Positions 35,167-45,802 are shown, counted from the stretch's first letter. The stretch: DNA of 64,000 bases from Tenacibaculum soleae (GCF_001693415.1 NZ_MAKX01000001.1:1072047-1136046); one strand, 5' to 3'. Notes: a model not told the origin generated them from the sequence alone. Numbers and translations are program-made.

Positions 35167-36207
35167 ATGAAAGTGAAGAAAAAAGACATACGCGCATTAA
35201 CAAAAGAACAATTACGTGATTTTTTTGTTGAAAATGGAGATAAAGCATTTAGAGGTAATCAAGTGTATGAATGGCTGTGGCATAAAACAGCACATACTTT
35301 TGAAGATATGACAAGCTTGTCGAAAGCAACACGTTTAATGTTAGACGAAAATTTTGTAATCAATCATATAAAGGTTGATAATATGCAGCGTAGTAAAGAC
35401 GGTACGGTAAAAAATGCTGTTCGTTTACACGATGGTTTGGTGGTTGAGTCGGTTTTAATACCAACAAAAACCAGAACTACAGCTTGTGTATCTAGTCAAG
35501 TTGGTTGTAGTTTAGATTGCAGGTTCTGTGCAACTTCACGTTTAAAAAGAATGCGAAACCTAAATCCTGATGAAATTTACGATCAAGTATCGGCAATTAA
35601 TCAAGAAAGTTTATTGTACTACAACAGAAAATTATCGAATATTGTTTTTATGGGGATGGGAGAACCGTTGATGAATTACAATAACGTAATTAAATCGATT
35701 GATAAAATCACCTCTCCCGAAGGTTTAGGAATGTCGCCAAAACGCATCACAGTTTCTACTTCTGGTGTGCCAAAAATCATCAAAAAAATGGCAGATGATG
35801 AGGTTAAATTTAACCTAGCTGTCTCATTACATTCTGCAATTGATGAAGTTCGTACATCAATCATGCCTTTTAATGCAACTTTTCCTTTAAAAGATTTACG
35901 AGAAGCATTAGAATATTGGTACGAAAAAACCGAACGTATGATTACTTATGAGTATGTTGTTTGGGGCGGAATTAATGATAAAAGAGAAGATATTAAAGCG
36001 TTGATAGATTTTTGTAAGCATGTGCCTTGTAAAGTCAATTTAATAGAATATAATCCTATTGATGATGGCGAATTTCAACAAGCAAGCCCAGAAGCAATAA
36101 ACAATTATATATCTAATTTAGAGATGCATGATATTACGGTAAATGTAAGACGTTCACGTGGAAAAGATATTGATGCAGCTTGTGGTCAATTAGCAAACAA
36201 AACGTAA
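35167..36207 (+). CDS. rlmN: Dual-specificity 23S rRNA/tRNA adenine C2-methyltransferase
   Basis: A 346-aa radical SAM enzyme that methylates C2 of A2503 in 23S rRNA and A37 in some tRNAs. The cluster motif is CSLDCRFC, preceded by TACVSSQVG and followed by ATSRLKRMRNL; FMGMGEPLMNY and the C-terminal VRRSRGKDIDAACGQL block with its reactive cysteine are present. The frame extends to a codon at 35149 that lies in the promoter, so the ATG at 35167 is chosen. The stop overlaps the next ATG by one base. Confidence 0.95.
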   Translation: MKVKKKDIRALTKEQLRDFFVENGDKAFRGNQVYEWLWHKTAHTFEDMTSLSKATRLMLDENFVINHIKVDNMQRSKDGTVKNAVRLHDGLVVESVLIPTKTRTTACVSSQVGCSLDCRFCATSRLKRMRNLNPDEIYDQVSAINQESLLYYNRKLSNIVFMGMGEPLMNYNNVIKSIDKITSPEGLGMSPKRITVSTSGVPKIIKKMADDEVKFNLAVSLHSAIDEVRTSIMPFNATFPLKDLREALEYWYEKTERMITYEYVVWGGINDKREDIKALIDFCKHVPCKVNLIEYNPIDDGEFQQASPEAINNYISNLEMHDITVNVRRSRGKDIDAACGQLANKT

Positions 36208-36959
36208 TGAATTTATCCTCTTTTAGAGTTTTTTTCAAACAAATATTACAAACCTTAGGCTTGTTGTTGCTTATTAATTTTTTAGGTCTTTTTATAGATA
36301 GTAAATTTGTAGCAGAAAATATTTTTAAAGAAGCTCAGTGGATTAATAACATAGCAGTGATTATTGTTTTTATTTACTTGTTCCTAAAGGCAACTGCAAG
36401 AGTTAAAGAACAGCTTATTTATGCAATTTTAATAGCAATAATTGGTGAATATTTGTTTTCCTTGATCTTTGGTATGTACTCATATCGTTTAGGTAATATA
36501 CCTCATTATATACCTGTTGGTCATGCTATTGTATTTATATTTGTGTATTATTTTAGTAGAAAGCCATCAGTAAAAGCAAATAGAAAAAACATAGAGATGT
36601 TTAATACTATATTGATACTAATTTTCTCATTATTTTTTTTACTATTTAAAAAAGATGTTTTCGGTTTTGTTTGTACATTGTTTGTTTTTTTCTTTTTAAG
36701 AAAACATCCTAAAGAGCGTTTGTTTTATTTAACAATGTATTGTGTGATTGCTGTTATAGAGCTTATAGGTACGGGATTTGAATGTTGGAAATGGCCAGAG
36801 ATAGCTTTTAATAAATTCGAGTTTTTGCCAAGCGGAAACCCACCTTCTGGAATATGTTTGTTTTATTTTGGTTTAGATAGAGGAACCATGTCTTTTTATA
36901 AGAGAAGACATAAGTTAACGTGGGGCAGATTAAAGAGAATTAGAGCTATTGAAAACTAA
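36207..36959 (+). CDS. Hypothetical polytopic membrane protein
   Basis: A 250-aa protein with about six to seven predicted membrane helices covering most of its length and a basic C-terminus (YKRRHKLTWGRLKRIRAI). The ATG overlaps the rlmN TAA by one base (TAATG), so the genes are probably translationally coupled; a longer reading from 36180 inside rlmN is not needed. The family is unknown to me. Position upstream of an isoprenoid synthase gene is suggestive of nothing specific. Confidence 0.75.
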   Translation: MNLSSFRVFFKQILQTLGLLLLINFLGLFIDSKFVAENIFKEAQWINNIAVIIVFIYLFLKATARVKEQLIYAILIAIIGEYLFSLIFGMYSYRLGNIPHYIPVGHAIVFIFVYYFSRKPSVKANRKNIEMFNTILILIFSLFFLLFKKDVFGFVCTLFVFFFLRKHPKERLFYLTMYCVIAVIELIGTGFECWKWPEIAFNKFEFLPSGNPPSGICLFYFGLDRGTMSFYKRRHKLTWGRLKRIRAIEN

Positions 36960-36968
36960 AATTTTCAC

Positions 36969-36976
36969 TATTTTTG
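36969..36976 (+). promoter_or_regulatory. Polyprenyl synthase promoter -7 element
   Basis: TATTTTTG matches TAnnTTTG and ends 8 bp before the ATG at 36985, predicting a near-leaderless transcript. Confidence 0.55.
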
Positions 36977-36984
36977 ATATTGAA

Positions 36985-37962
36985 ATGAAGCCAGTAGAAC
37001 AAATAAAACTTCCGATTGCCAATGAAATGGAACTCTTTGAAACCAAGTTTAAAGATTCCATGTTATCAAAGGTCCCATTATTAAATAGAGTAACCTATTA
37101 TATCGTTCGTAGAAAAGGAAAACAAATGCGACCAATGTTTGTGTTTTTAGTAGCTAAAATGGTTTCTGATGGAGGCTTTGATGAGCGTACTTATCGTGGA
37201 GCTTCAGTAGTTGAGTTAATTCATACTGCTACTTTAGTGCATGATGATGTGGTAGATGATAGTAATCGACGTCGTGGATTTTTTTCAATCAATGCGCTCT
37301 GGAAAAATAAAATAGCTGTTTTAGTAGGTGATTTTTTATTGTCAAAAGGATTGCTACTTTCTATTGATAACGAAGATTTTGATTTGTTAAAATTGATTTC
37401 TATCGCTGTTCGTGAAATGAGTGAAGGGGAGCTATTACAGATAGAAAAAGCAAGGAAATTAGATATAACCGAAGAAATTTATTTTGAAATTATTCGTCAA
37501 AAAACAGCAACGTTAATCGCTGCTTGTTGCGGTATTGGAGCTGCGTCTGTAGGTGCTAGTAATGATGTTGTGCAACAAATGCGAAAATTTGGAGAATATA
37601 TCGGAATTGCTTTTCAAATTAAAGATGATTTATTTGATTATACTGAAGATGAAATAGGAAAGCCTACGGGAATAGATATTAAGGAGCAGAAAATGACATT
37701 GCCGTTAATTTATACGTTGAATAATTGCTCTAAAAAAGAAAAATCTTGGTTAATCAACTCGGTTAAAAAACACAACACGAATAAAAAACGAGTAAAAGAA
37801 GTTATCGCTTTTGTAAATACCAATGGAGGTTTAGAATATGCCACAGTTAAAATGCATAGTTATAAAAATAAAGCATTAGCCATATTAAATAACTTCCCAG
37901 AATCAGCATATAAAAACTCATTACAACAAATGATAGATTATGTTGTAGAGCGTAAAATATAA
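36985..37962 (+). CDS. Polyprenyl (probably octaprenyl/heptaprenyl) diphosphate synthase
   Basis: A 325-aa trans-prenyltransferase that builds the long isoprenoid chain of menaquinone. The first aspartate-rich motif is HDDVVDDSNRRRG with DDVVDD at 87-92, the second is FQIKDDLFDY near 211-220, and GKQMRPMFVFL binds the substrate pyrophosphate. An upstream reading from 36949 would overlap the promoter and the preceding gene; the ATG at 36985 gives the family N-terminus. Chain length cannot be read with certainty. Confidence 0.93.
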   Translation: MKPVEQIKLPIANEMELFETKFKDSMLSKVPLLNRVTYYIVRRKGKQMRPMFVFLVAKMVSDGGFDERTYRGASVVELIHTATLVHDDVVDDSNRRRGFFSINALWKNKIAVLVGDFLLSKGLLLSIDNEDFDLLKLISIAVREMSEGELLQIEKARKLDITEEIYFEIIRQKTATLIAACCGIGAASVGASNDVVQQMRKFGEYIGIAFQIKDDLFDYTEDEIGKPTGIDIKEQKMTLPLIYTLNNCSKKEKSWLINSVKKHNTNKKRVKEVIAFVNTNGGLEYATVKMHSYKNKALAILNNFPESAYKNSLQQMIDYVVERKI

Positions 37963-37987
37963 CCTGATTTTTCAAGTCTTTAAAAAA

Positions 37988-38021
37988 TAAAAACCTCGAT
38001 AATATTAATTATCGAGGTTTT
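37988..38021. terminator. Bidirectional terminator, polyprenyl synthase/groEL
   Basis: ACCTCGATAAT pairs with ATTATCGAGGT around a short AT loop, with A-run and T-run flanks. It lies between two convergent genes and can serve both. Confidence 0.9.
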
Positions 38022-38045
38022 ATGTTTAGATGTCGAGCTTCTCGA

Positions 38046-39996
<1,951 letters not shown>

Positions 39997-40104
39997 TTGT
40001 ATAAGTTATGATTAAGTAGTTGTTATTTAAAGTTTAGAATTAGTCAGAAATTATGCCATTAAAAAAAACATGCCACTTTTTCTAAATCACTTAATGTTAT
40101 GCAT

Positions 40105-40140
40105 AAAAAAATGCCAACGTGTCATTACGTTGGCATTTTT
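40105..40140 (-). terminator. secG terminator
   Basis: ATGCCAACGT pairs with ACGTTGGCAT around GTCATT, with six As before and five Ts after, so it works on both strands. It lies 19 bp beyond the secG stop. Confidence 0.88.
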
Positions 40141-40158
40141 ATTTTTATGTTAAAAAGA

Positions 40159-40500
40159 TTAGTTTACACTATCTTTTGTTGTGTCATTTGTTACTGGTGC
40201 AGTAGGTGCTGTAGCTTCTACATTTTCTAAAGCACTGTCTAGCTGAGGTGCATCAGCTGAGTTACCTCTAGGTATCGCAAAGTTAGCTAATAAAATTAAA
40301 GCAAACATTGTAATTGCTAAAGTCCAAGTAGTTCTGTCTAAAAAACTGTTAGTGTTCTGTACACCACCAATGTTTTGAGCACCACCACCTCCAAAAGAAG
40401 AAGATAATCCGCCACCTTTAGGGTTTTGTACCATAACAATTAAGATTAAAGCTATCGCAACAATCAATATTAGCACTAAAAGTAAAGTATACGTTGTCAT
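40159..40500 (-). CDS. secG: Preprotein translocase subunit SecG
   Basis: A 113-aa membrane protein of the SecYEG translocon. Two helices (about 3-22 and 56-75) flank the conserved loop QNPKGGGLSSSFGGGG, the SecG hallmark. The C-terminal tail is acidic and alanine/threonine-rich, as in other flavobacteria. Its ATG overlaps the stop of the upstream TPR gene by one base, so the two are coupled. Confidence 0.95.
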   Translation of the reverse strand: MTTYTLLLVLILIVAIALILIVMVQNPKGGGLSSSFGGGGAQNIGGVQNTNSFLDRTTWTLAITMFALILLANFAIPRGNSADAPQLDSALENVEATAPTAPVTNDTTKDSVN

Positions 40501-41237
40501 TATTTATTTTTTTGTAAAATTTGTATTCTCTTAATTTGGTCTGCAAAGAAACCACTTTTTTCTGGATATTTCAAACTTAATATTTTATAAGCTTGTATAG
40601 CACTGTTATATTTTTTTTGTTCAAGATAAACTTTAGCTAAGGTCTCGGTAGCTAGGGGAGAGTTTTGTTTGCTTTCAATAATTTTAACCTCAGAAGGATT
40701 CGTTTTACTTGGACGAGATATTTTAGGGGCTGTTTCGATAAAACGATTAATAATATCGTTTTTTACAGAGTTTTTAGTTGATTCTATTTCTTTTAAAACA
40801 ACAGGAGCTTCTCGATGAATTATTTTTTTTGATGAAAGCTGCATCCATTGATTAAAAGAAAAAGATTCGTTTTTAGTAAAAGCAATAGGCTTTCCTATAG
40901 CTAGTTTTTCCTTGATTAACGAAACTTCTTTTGTTTTTTTCTTTGGAAGCAAAATTTCTTTTAAACTTTGTTTTTCTTCTTTTTTTAGGGTGTTTTCTTT
41001 AAAAGATCTGGAAGTTACAAAGTCAAATAAAACACTACGGTCGCTCGTGTAGGCTGCTGTAATTTTTAATTCATTATTATACTTAAAACTGTCTTGATTT
41101 TTTAAAAGTTTTAAATGTAAAGCTCTTGCTGATTGAAAATAAGGGTATTTTTGAGTGATATCTCTTAAATCAACATTATTTTCAGTTGAAATTAATGTTG
41201 GTTTTTCTAGAATTTTTATGTAGCTTTTTTTATCCAA
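40500..41237 (-). CDS. TPR-containing hypothetical protein
   Basis: A 245-aa protein with a polar, low-complexity centre and a C-terminal TPR-like helix pair (about 190-240, LAKVYLEQKKYNSAIQAYKIL). The N-terminal part resembles flavobacterial proteins encoded just upstream of secG. No signal peptide; probably cytoplasmic. It lies 25 bp downstream of the Panacea/membrane-protein pair and no promoter of its own was seen, so it may now depend on that module's promoter. Confidence 0.8.
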   Translation of the reverse strand: MDKKSYIKILEKPTLISTENNVDLRDITQKYPYFQSARALHLKLLKNQDSFKYNNELKITAAYTSDRSVLFDFVTSRSFKENTLKKEEKQSLKEILLPKKKTKEVSLIKEKLAIGKPIAFTKNESFSFNQWMQLSSKKIIHREAPVVLKEIESTKNSVKNDIINRFIETAPKISRPSKTNPSEVKIIESKQNSPLATETLAKVYLEQKKYNSAIQAYKILSLKYPEKSGFFADQIKRIQILQKNK

Positions 41238-41262
41238 TTAGTTGTGAAATATTATAAAAAAA

Positions 41263-41661
41263 TTACTTTTTATCAAATAGATATTTAAGAACAAGTAAGT
41301 AGAATGTGAAAATTGAAGTTGTTAAAGAACCAATAATGAAGAGGAATTCAGTTTGCGATAAATTGTAACTCCAAAGCTCAAATCCTTTCAGTAAAATAGT
41401 TAAAGCTATAAAAATTGCCCAAGCTGATGAAAACCTAAATGCTAATTTAGCATTCTTTTCTCTTAAAATTCTTTCTGATTGTCTATCAAGCTTATTGATA
41501 ACAAATTCTTCGTGTTGTATGTATTCTTGAAAACTTTCATACTTACCCGTAAATTCAAACAGAAAAACATCTTCTTTACTTGATTTTGAATCTGCACTTG
41601 AATCAATATCATCAAGGGGTTTAGAAAAATAATTTTTAGCTTTTTCTTCTAGACTATCCAT
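41263..41661 (-). CDS. Two-helix membrane protein, candidate toxin/effector partner of Panacea protein
   Basis: A 132-aa protein with an acidic, serine-rich N-terminus (10-35), an amphipathic helical segment (45-75) and two membrane helices (about 75-92 and 105-127) ending in a short charged tail. It overlaps the Panacea-domain gene by 8 bp and is translated after it. In PanA-PanT toxin-antitoxin pairs some toxins are small membrane proteins, so this is a candidate toxin; that role is inferred from architecture and context. No enzymatic motif is visible. Confidence 0.6.
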   Translation of the reverse strand: MDSLEEKAKNYFSKPLDDIDSSADSKSSKEDVFLFEFTGKYESFQEYIQHEEFVINKLDRQSERILREKNAKLAFRFSSAWAIFIALTILLKGFELWSYNLSQTEFLFIIGSLTTSIFTFYLLVLKYLFDKK

Positions 41662-42103
41662 TAACCTTGTTTTTATAATACTCTTTGATTAACTCATTGT
41701 TTATCTGAGTAAAAGATTGACCATTATAGGTCTTATACCAAGGGGTACCTTTTTCATGAGTTTTTGAAGATAACTGACTTCCGTCGAAACGGTTGTAGGC
41801 TCCCCAAACAGTTTCTATAAACTTACTATCTTCTTTACTTAAATTATTTTGAGAGTACATTTCTATAAACTTAAAATCATTGTTTGAAAAATCAACTCTT
41901 TTAATAATATGGTATAAGTCTGGTATAACTGGTCCGTACTTCCAGGCTTCAATTTTGTTTTCAAATAAAGGTTTATCTGTAAAAGCAAGATAGTAACCAT
42001 GAGCTATATAAGTTAACTTTAATAACTTCATAGGACTCATTGGAATTGAATCTTTATTGGATAATTCTATGAACTTCTTAGCTATGTCGAAACAGTTATT
42101 CAC
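41654..42103 (-). CDS. Panacea-domain (DUF4065/SocA-like) protein, candidate antitoxin
   Basis: A 149-aa protein with the Panacea pattern: MKLLKLTYIAHGYYLA (25-40), IEAWKYGPVIPDLYH (51-65), LSSKTHEKGTPWY near residue 110-123 and a final INNELIKEYY helix. The domain occurs in phage GepA-like proteins, the proteolytic adaptor/antitoxin SocA and PanA antitoxins that neutralise diverse toxins. Translation starts at GTG. It has its own promoter and overlaps the membrane-protein gene. The domain is clear; the antitoxin role is inferred. Confidence 0.8.
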   Translation of the reverse strand: MNNCFDIAKKFIELSNKDSIPMSPMKLLKLTYIAHGYYLAFTDKPLFENKIEAWKYGPVIPDLYHIIKRVDFSNNDFKFIEMYSQNNLSKEDSKFIETVWGAYNRFDGSQLSSKTHEKGTPWYKTYNGQSFTQINNELIKEYYKNKVNG

Positions 42104-42122
42104 AATAAAGGTGAGTTTTTAA

Positions 42123-42130
42123 CAAAAGTA
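42123..42130 (-). promoter_or_regulatory. Panacea module promoter -7 element
   Basis: The minus strand reads TACTTTTG, an exact TAnnTTTG, with a predicted leader of about 13 nt to the GTG start. The rest of the 231-bp gap up to lptE is AT-rich and shows nothing else I recognise. Confidence 0.6.
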
Positions 42131-42334
42131 AAATTTATTACTGACAAAAAAAAACGTGCTTATAACATTGGTTTGATTTAATACTTTTTTTAGTTTTTAT
42201 TAATTTTTTACTCTATTTACTTATCTGATTAGCTTTAAGTTGATGAAGAAAAAAATATAAAATAAATCTAGTTTAAGTAGCTTGTTCAGTAATTTTTGAT
42301 TTATCAACTAGCGTACCAAGTTTGGTTAAATATG

Positions 42335-42841
42335 TTACCATTTGGCTACAGAAGCATTAAAAATATCTTGTGTAATTCTTTCCAAAATATCTTTTAAAGC
42401 ACTGTCTAAAACTCCGCCAGAAAGTTGTTGTGTGGCACCATAATCGTAGTAAAAAGAAAAACGTTTTTCAAAGTTATCTTTTTCTTCGAGTTTGTTTTCA
42501 AAAATTACATTTACAGTAATAGTTAGTCGGTTTTGCGCAGCAGTTTGTTCTGCAGTAGCACTCATCGGTGTAATTCGATAATCTGTTATTTCACCTGAAA
42601 AATGCAAATCGCCATTAGTATTTACAAGTGTTAAATTAGTTTGACGAGTAAATAAATCTTGTAAAGTTTGAGTAAATTCTTGACTTAATTTAGGTTCAAT
42701 TAATGGAGCTTGATTTGGAAAAAAATCAACTTGAATCGTTTTTGCTTTACCTGTGTTACCTCCAGTAAAAGAATAAGCACCACAACCTATTAAAATAGAC
42801 GCAACGATTATAAAGGTGATATTGTATAAGAGTTTTTTCAT
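42335..42841 (-). CDS. lptE: LptE family lipoprotein
   Basis: A 168-aa outer-membrane lipoprotein of the Bacteroidetes LptE type, partner of LptD in inserting lipopolysaccharide in the outer membrane. The signal peptide ends LIGC with the lipid cysteine at residue 20. YSFTGGNTGKAKTIQVDFFPNQA and FTRQTNLTLV are typical of the family. It follows the sigma-54 regulator gene by 40 bp on the same strand. Confidence 0.9.
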   Translation of the reverse strand: MKKLLYNITFIIVASILIGCGAYSFTGGNTGKAKTIQVDFFPNQAPLIEPKLSQEFTQTLQDLFTRQTNLTLVNTNGDLHFSGEITDYRITPMSATAEQTAAQNRLTITVNVIFENKLEEKDNFEKRFSFYYDYGATQQLSGGVLDSALKDILERITQDIFNASVAKW

Positions 42842-42881
42842 AAAATCAAAAATAAATAATTTAACACTTAGCTAAGTTGTT

Positions 42882-44111
42882 TTATAAATCGTATTGCTTA
42901 ATTTTTCGGTATAATGTTCGTTCAGAAATCCCTAGTTCTTTTGCCGCTAATTTACGCTTGTTACTATTTTTTTCTAGCGATTTTCGGATCATTTCAATCT
43001 CTTTTTCTTGTAATGATAAGTTTTCATCTTCTTCAATAGTTTCAGCATATTCATAATTGTTCTGAACAGATGAATTTTGAGGAATTTGAACTACTTCTAT
43101 ATTTTGGTTTTCAGGCGGTTCTTGTTCTTGATAAATACGTTCTATTAAACTATGGTTAGCTTCTTTTACTTGCTCAGTATCTCCATTTTTCATTAAATCT
43201 AGCGTCAATTTTTTTAAGTCATTGATGTCATTACGCATATCAAACAAGATTTTATACATAATATCTCGTTCGTTAGCAAAATCTGAATTACTAGATTGCT
43301 TTCCAATTACAGCGGGTAAGCCACTTTTGTTATTCGGGAGATATTGTACTAGTTTTTCAGCAGTAATTAAACGACTTTCTTCTACAACAGATATTTGTTC
43401 TGCTAAATTTCTTAATTGACGTATGTTACCCGGGAAATTGTAGTTTAATAGCACTCTTACAGCGTTATCTTCTAGCCTAATGGTTGGCATTCGGTATTTT
43501 TGAGCAAAATCAGCAGCAAATTTTCTAAATAATAAATGAATATCTTCATTTCTGTCGCGTAAAGCTGGTAGGCCAATTTCGATAGTACTTAAACGATAAT
43601 ATAAATCTTCACGAAATTTTTCTTTAGAGATTGCTTGTTGCATGTTTACATTGGTAGCAGCTACAATACGAACGTTAGTTTTTTGTACTTGTGATGATCC
43701 AACTTTAATAAACTCACCATTCTCTAAAACACGCAGTAAACGTACTTGCGTTGTTAATGGTAGCTCACCAACTTCATCTAAAAAAATGGTTCCTCCATCG
43801 GCAACCTCAAAATATCCTTTACGTGAGGATGTAGCTCCTGTAAAAGCGCCTTTTTCATGTCCGAATAGTTCACTATCTATGGTTCCTTCAGGAATAGCTC
43901 CGCAGTTTACCGCAATATATTTAGCGTGTTTTCTATGTGATAATTGGTGAATTATTTTAGGAATACTTTCCTTACCTACACCACTTTCACCAACAACTAA
44001 AACTGAAATATCGGTAGGAGCAACGCGAATTGATTTTTCAATAGCGCGATTCAATTGCATATCATTACCAATAATTCCGAATCGTTGTTTTATAGCTTGT
44101 AGGTTTTCCAT
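42882..44111 (-). CDS. Sigma-54-dependent transcriptional activator without receiver domain
   Basis: A 409-aa enhancer-binding protein that activates RNA polymerase with sigma-54. The AAA+ domain starts almost at the N-terminus: Walker A GESGVGKE (41-48), the sigma-54 contact GAFTGA (88-93), Walker B TIFLDEVGE (108-116). A C-terminal Fis-type helix-turn-helix (about 370-405) ends KELGISERTLYRKIKQYDL. There is no N-terminal response-regulator or sensor domain, so control must come from elsewhere or from its level. It sits between miaB and lptE. Confidence 0.93.
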   Translation of the reverse strand: MENLQAIKQRFGIIGNDMQLNRAIEKSIRVAPTDISVLVVGESGVGKESIPKIIHQLSHRKHAKYIAVNCGAIPEGTIDSELFGHEKGAFTGATSSRKGYFEVADGGTIFLDEVGELPLTTQVRLLRVLENGEFIKVGSSQVQKTNVRIVAATNVNMQQAISKEKFREDLYYRLSTIEIGLPALRDRNEDIHLLFRKFAADFAQKYRMPTIRLEDNAVRVLLNYNFPGNIRQLRNLAEQISVVEESRLITAEKLVQYLPNNKSGLPAVIGKQSSNSDFANERDIMYKILFDMRNDINDLKKLTLDLMKNGDTEQVKEANHSLIERIYQEQEPPENQNIEVVQIPQNSSVQNNYEYAETIEEDENLSLQEKEIEMIRKSLEKNSNKRKLAAKELGISERTLYRKIKQYDL

Positions 44112-44149
44112 AGTTTTATTCTCTTTTAAAGAGGAAGTGTTCTTGTTTT

Positions 44150-45610
44150 TTAATTATTATTAGAATATCCAACTGCGGTTCCTCTTAAGGTTGCCGAAGT
44201 ACAATCTTCTACTTTTACATTTACAAAATCTCCTAATTTATAATCGCCTTTAGCAAAAACAATTACAGTATTTTGTGTATTTCTACCTTTCCATTCATTT
44301 GGGTTCTTTTTAGAAGTTCCTTCAATTAAAACTTCTTCAATTTTACCTAAATGTTGTTGTGTTCTGTATAAACTATGTTCTTGTTGTAGGTCTATGATTT
44401 CTTGTAAACGACGTTTTTTGATAGCGTGCGGAACATCGTCTGGCATTTTTTTAGCTGCCAAAGTTCCTGGTCGTTCAGAGTATGCAAACATAAATCCAAA
44501 ATCATATTTTACATGACGCATTAAATCTAATGTGTCTTGATGATCTTGTTCTGTTTCTCCGCAAAAACCAGCAATCATGTCTTGCGATAAAGACATCTCA
44601 GGGATAATTCTAAAAATATTATCAACCAACTCCATGTATTCTTCACGTGTATGTTGGCGGTTCATGGCTTTTAGCATATTGTTACTTCCACTTTGTACAG
44701 GTAAATGAATGTATTTGCAAATATTGCGGTGTTTTGCCATGGTGTGAATTACATCTAAGCTCATATCTTGCGGATTAGAAGTTGCAAAACGGAATCTCAT
44801 TTTAGGGAATTCAGTAGCAGCCATATCTAATAATTGGGCAAAATCTACGGCACTAGCTTGTGCTATTTCAGAAGCTTTGTTAAAGTCTTTTTTAAGTCCA
44901 CCACCATACCATAAATAACTATCTACGTTTTGACCTAATAAAGTAATTTCTTTAAAATTTTGATCGGCCATAGATCTAATTTCCTCTAAAACACTTTTCG
45001 GATCTCTACTTCTTTCGCGTCCACGAGTAAACGGAACTACACAAAAAGTACACATATTATCGCATCCACGAGTAATTGACACAAATGCTGAAACTCCGTT
45101 TGAGTTTAAACGAACTGGCGCTACATCACCATAGGTTTCTTCTTTAGATAAAATTACATTTATTGCATCTCTACCAGCATCAATTTCTTCTAATAAATTA
45201 GGTAAATCTCTGTAAGCATCTGGTCCAACAACCAAATCTACAATTTTTTCTTCTTCTAAAAATTTCTCTTTTAAACGCTCAGCCATACAACCTAAAACAC
45301 CAACTTTCATTGTTGGATTTACTTTTTTAACAGCATTGTATTTTTGTAAACGCTTACGAATGGTGGTTTCGGCTTTTTCTCTAATAGAACAAGTGTTTAC
45401 CAAAACCAAATCAGCATTTTCTAAATTTTGAGTGGTATTAAAACCTTGCTCTGCTAAAATAGAAGCTACAATTTCACTGTCGTTCATGTTCATTTGACAA
45501 CCGTAACTTTCTATAAATAAGTTTTTAGTATTTTCTTTTTTGTTTTCGGTAACAAGAGCTTGCCCTTGCACTTTTTCATCTATAACCTTTTCAGTGTGCT
45601 CCATATTCAT
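44150..45610 (-). CDS. miaB: tRNA-2-methylthio-N6-dimethylallyladenosine synthase
   Basis: A 486-aa radical SAM methylthiotransferase that adds the methylthio group to i6A37 of tRNAs. The N-terminal UPF0004 domain has three cysteines (ESYGCQMN, NTCSIREK, GVLGCMAE), the radical SAM motif is CDNMCTFC, and a TRAM domain closes the protein. The N-terminus may begin at the ATG two codons later. It heads the miaB-sigma54 activator-lptE run. Confidence 0.96.
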   Translation of the reverse strand: MNMEHTEKVIDEKVQGQALVTENKKENTKNLFIESYGCQMNMNDSEIVASILAEQGFNTTQNLENADLVLVNTCSIREKAETTIRKRLQKYNAVKKVNPTMKVGVLGCMAERLKEKFLEEEKIVDLVVGPDAYRDLPNLLEEIDAGRDAINVILSKEETYGDVAPVRLNSNGVSAFVSITRGCDNMCTFCVVPFTRGRERSRDPKSVLEEIRSMADQNFKEITLLGQNVDSYLWYGGGLKKDFNKASEIAQASAVDFAQLLDMAATEFPKMRFRFATSNPQDMSLDVIHTMAKHRNICKYIHLPVQSGSNNMLKAMNRQHTREEYMELVDNIFRIIPEMSLSQDMIAGFCGETEQDHQDTLDLMRHVKYDFGFMFAYSERPGTLAAKKMPDDVPHAIKKRRLQEIIDLQQEHSLYRTQQHLGKIEEVLIEGTSKKNPNEWKGRNTQNTVIVFAKGDYKLGDFVNVKVEDCTSATLRGTAVGYSNNN

Positions 45611-45624
45611 AATAAAAATGATTG

Positions 45625-45632
45625 CAAAGATA
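45625..45632 (-). promoter_or_regulatory. miaB promoter -7 element
   Basis: The minus strand reads TATCTTTG, an exact TAnnTTTG, with only about 8 nt to the first ATG of miaB. Confidence 0.55.
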
Positions 45633-45739
45633 CAACCAAAATCTAAAAATTATGACAAATTGGCAGAAAATTACTATTGAAATTATAACTGTTTTTTAGG
45701 GAAGTTAAAACAAATAATTTTTTTTTAAAAAAAAGATTC

Positions 45740-45747
45740 TACTTTTG
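45740..45747 (+). promoter_or_regulatory. topA promoter -7 element
   Basis: TACTTTTG matches TAnnTTTG, with a predicted leader of about 50 nt before the topA ATG. Confidence 0.55.
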
Positions 45748-45802
45748 CAAATTGAAAGTGTCATTATATATATGATACAAAAAGAGATAATCGAAGAGTG
45801 TT

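Noticed and set aside
40003..40104. CIRCE or sigma-54 promoter upstream of groES
   Set aside because: No TTAGCACTC inverted repeat is present; TGGCAT is not followed by TTGC at the required distance.
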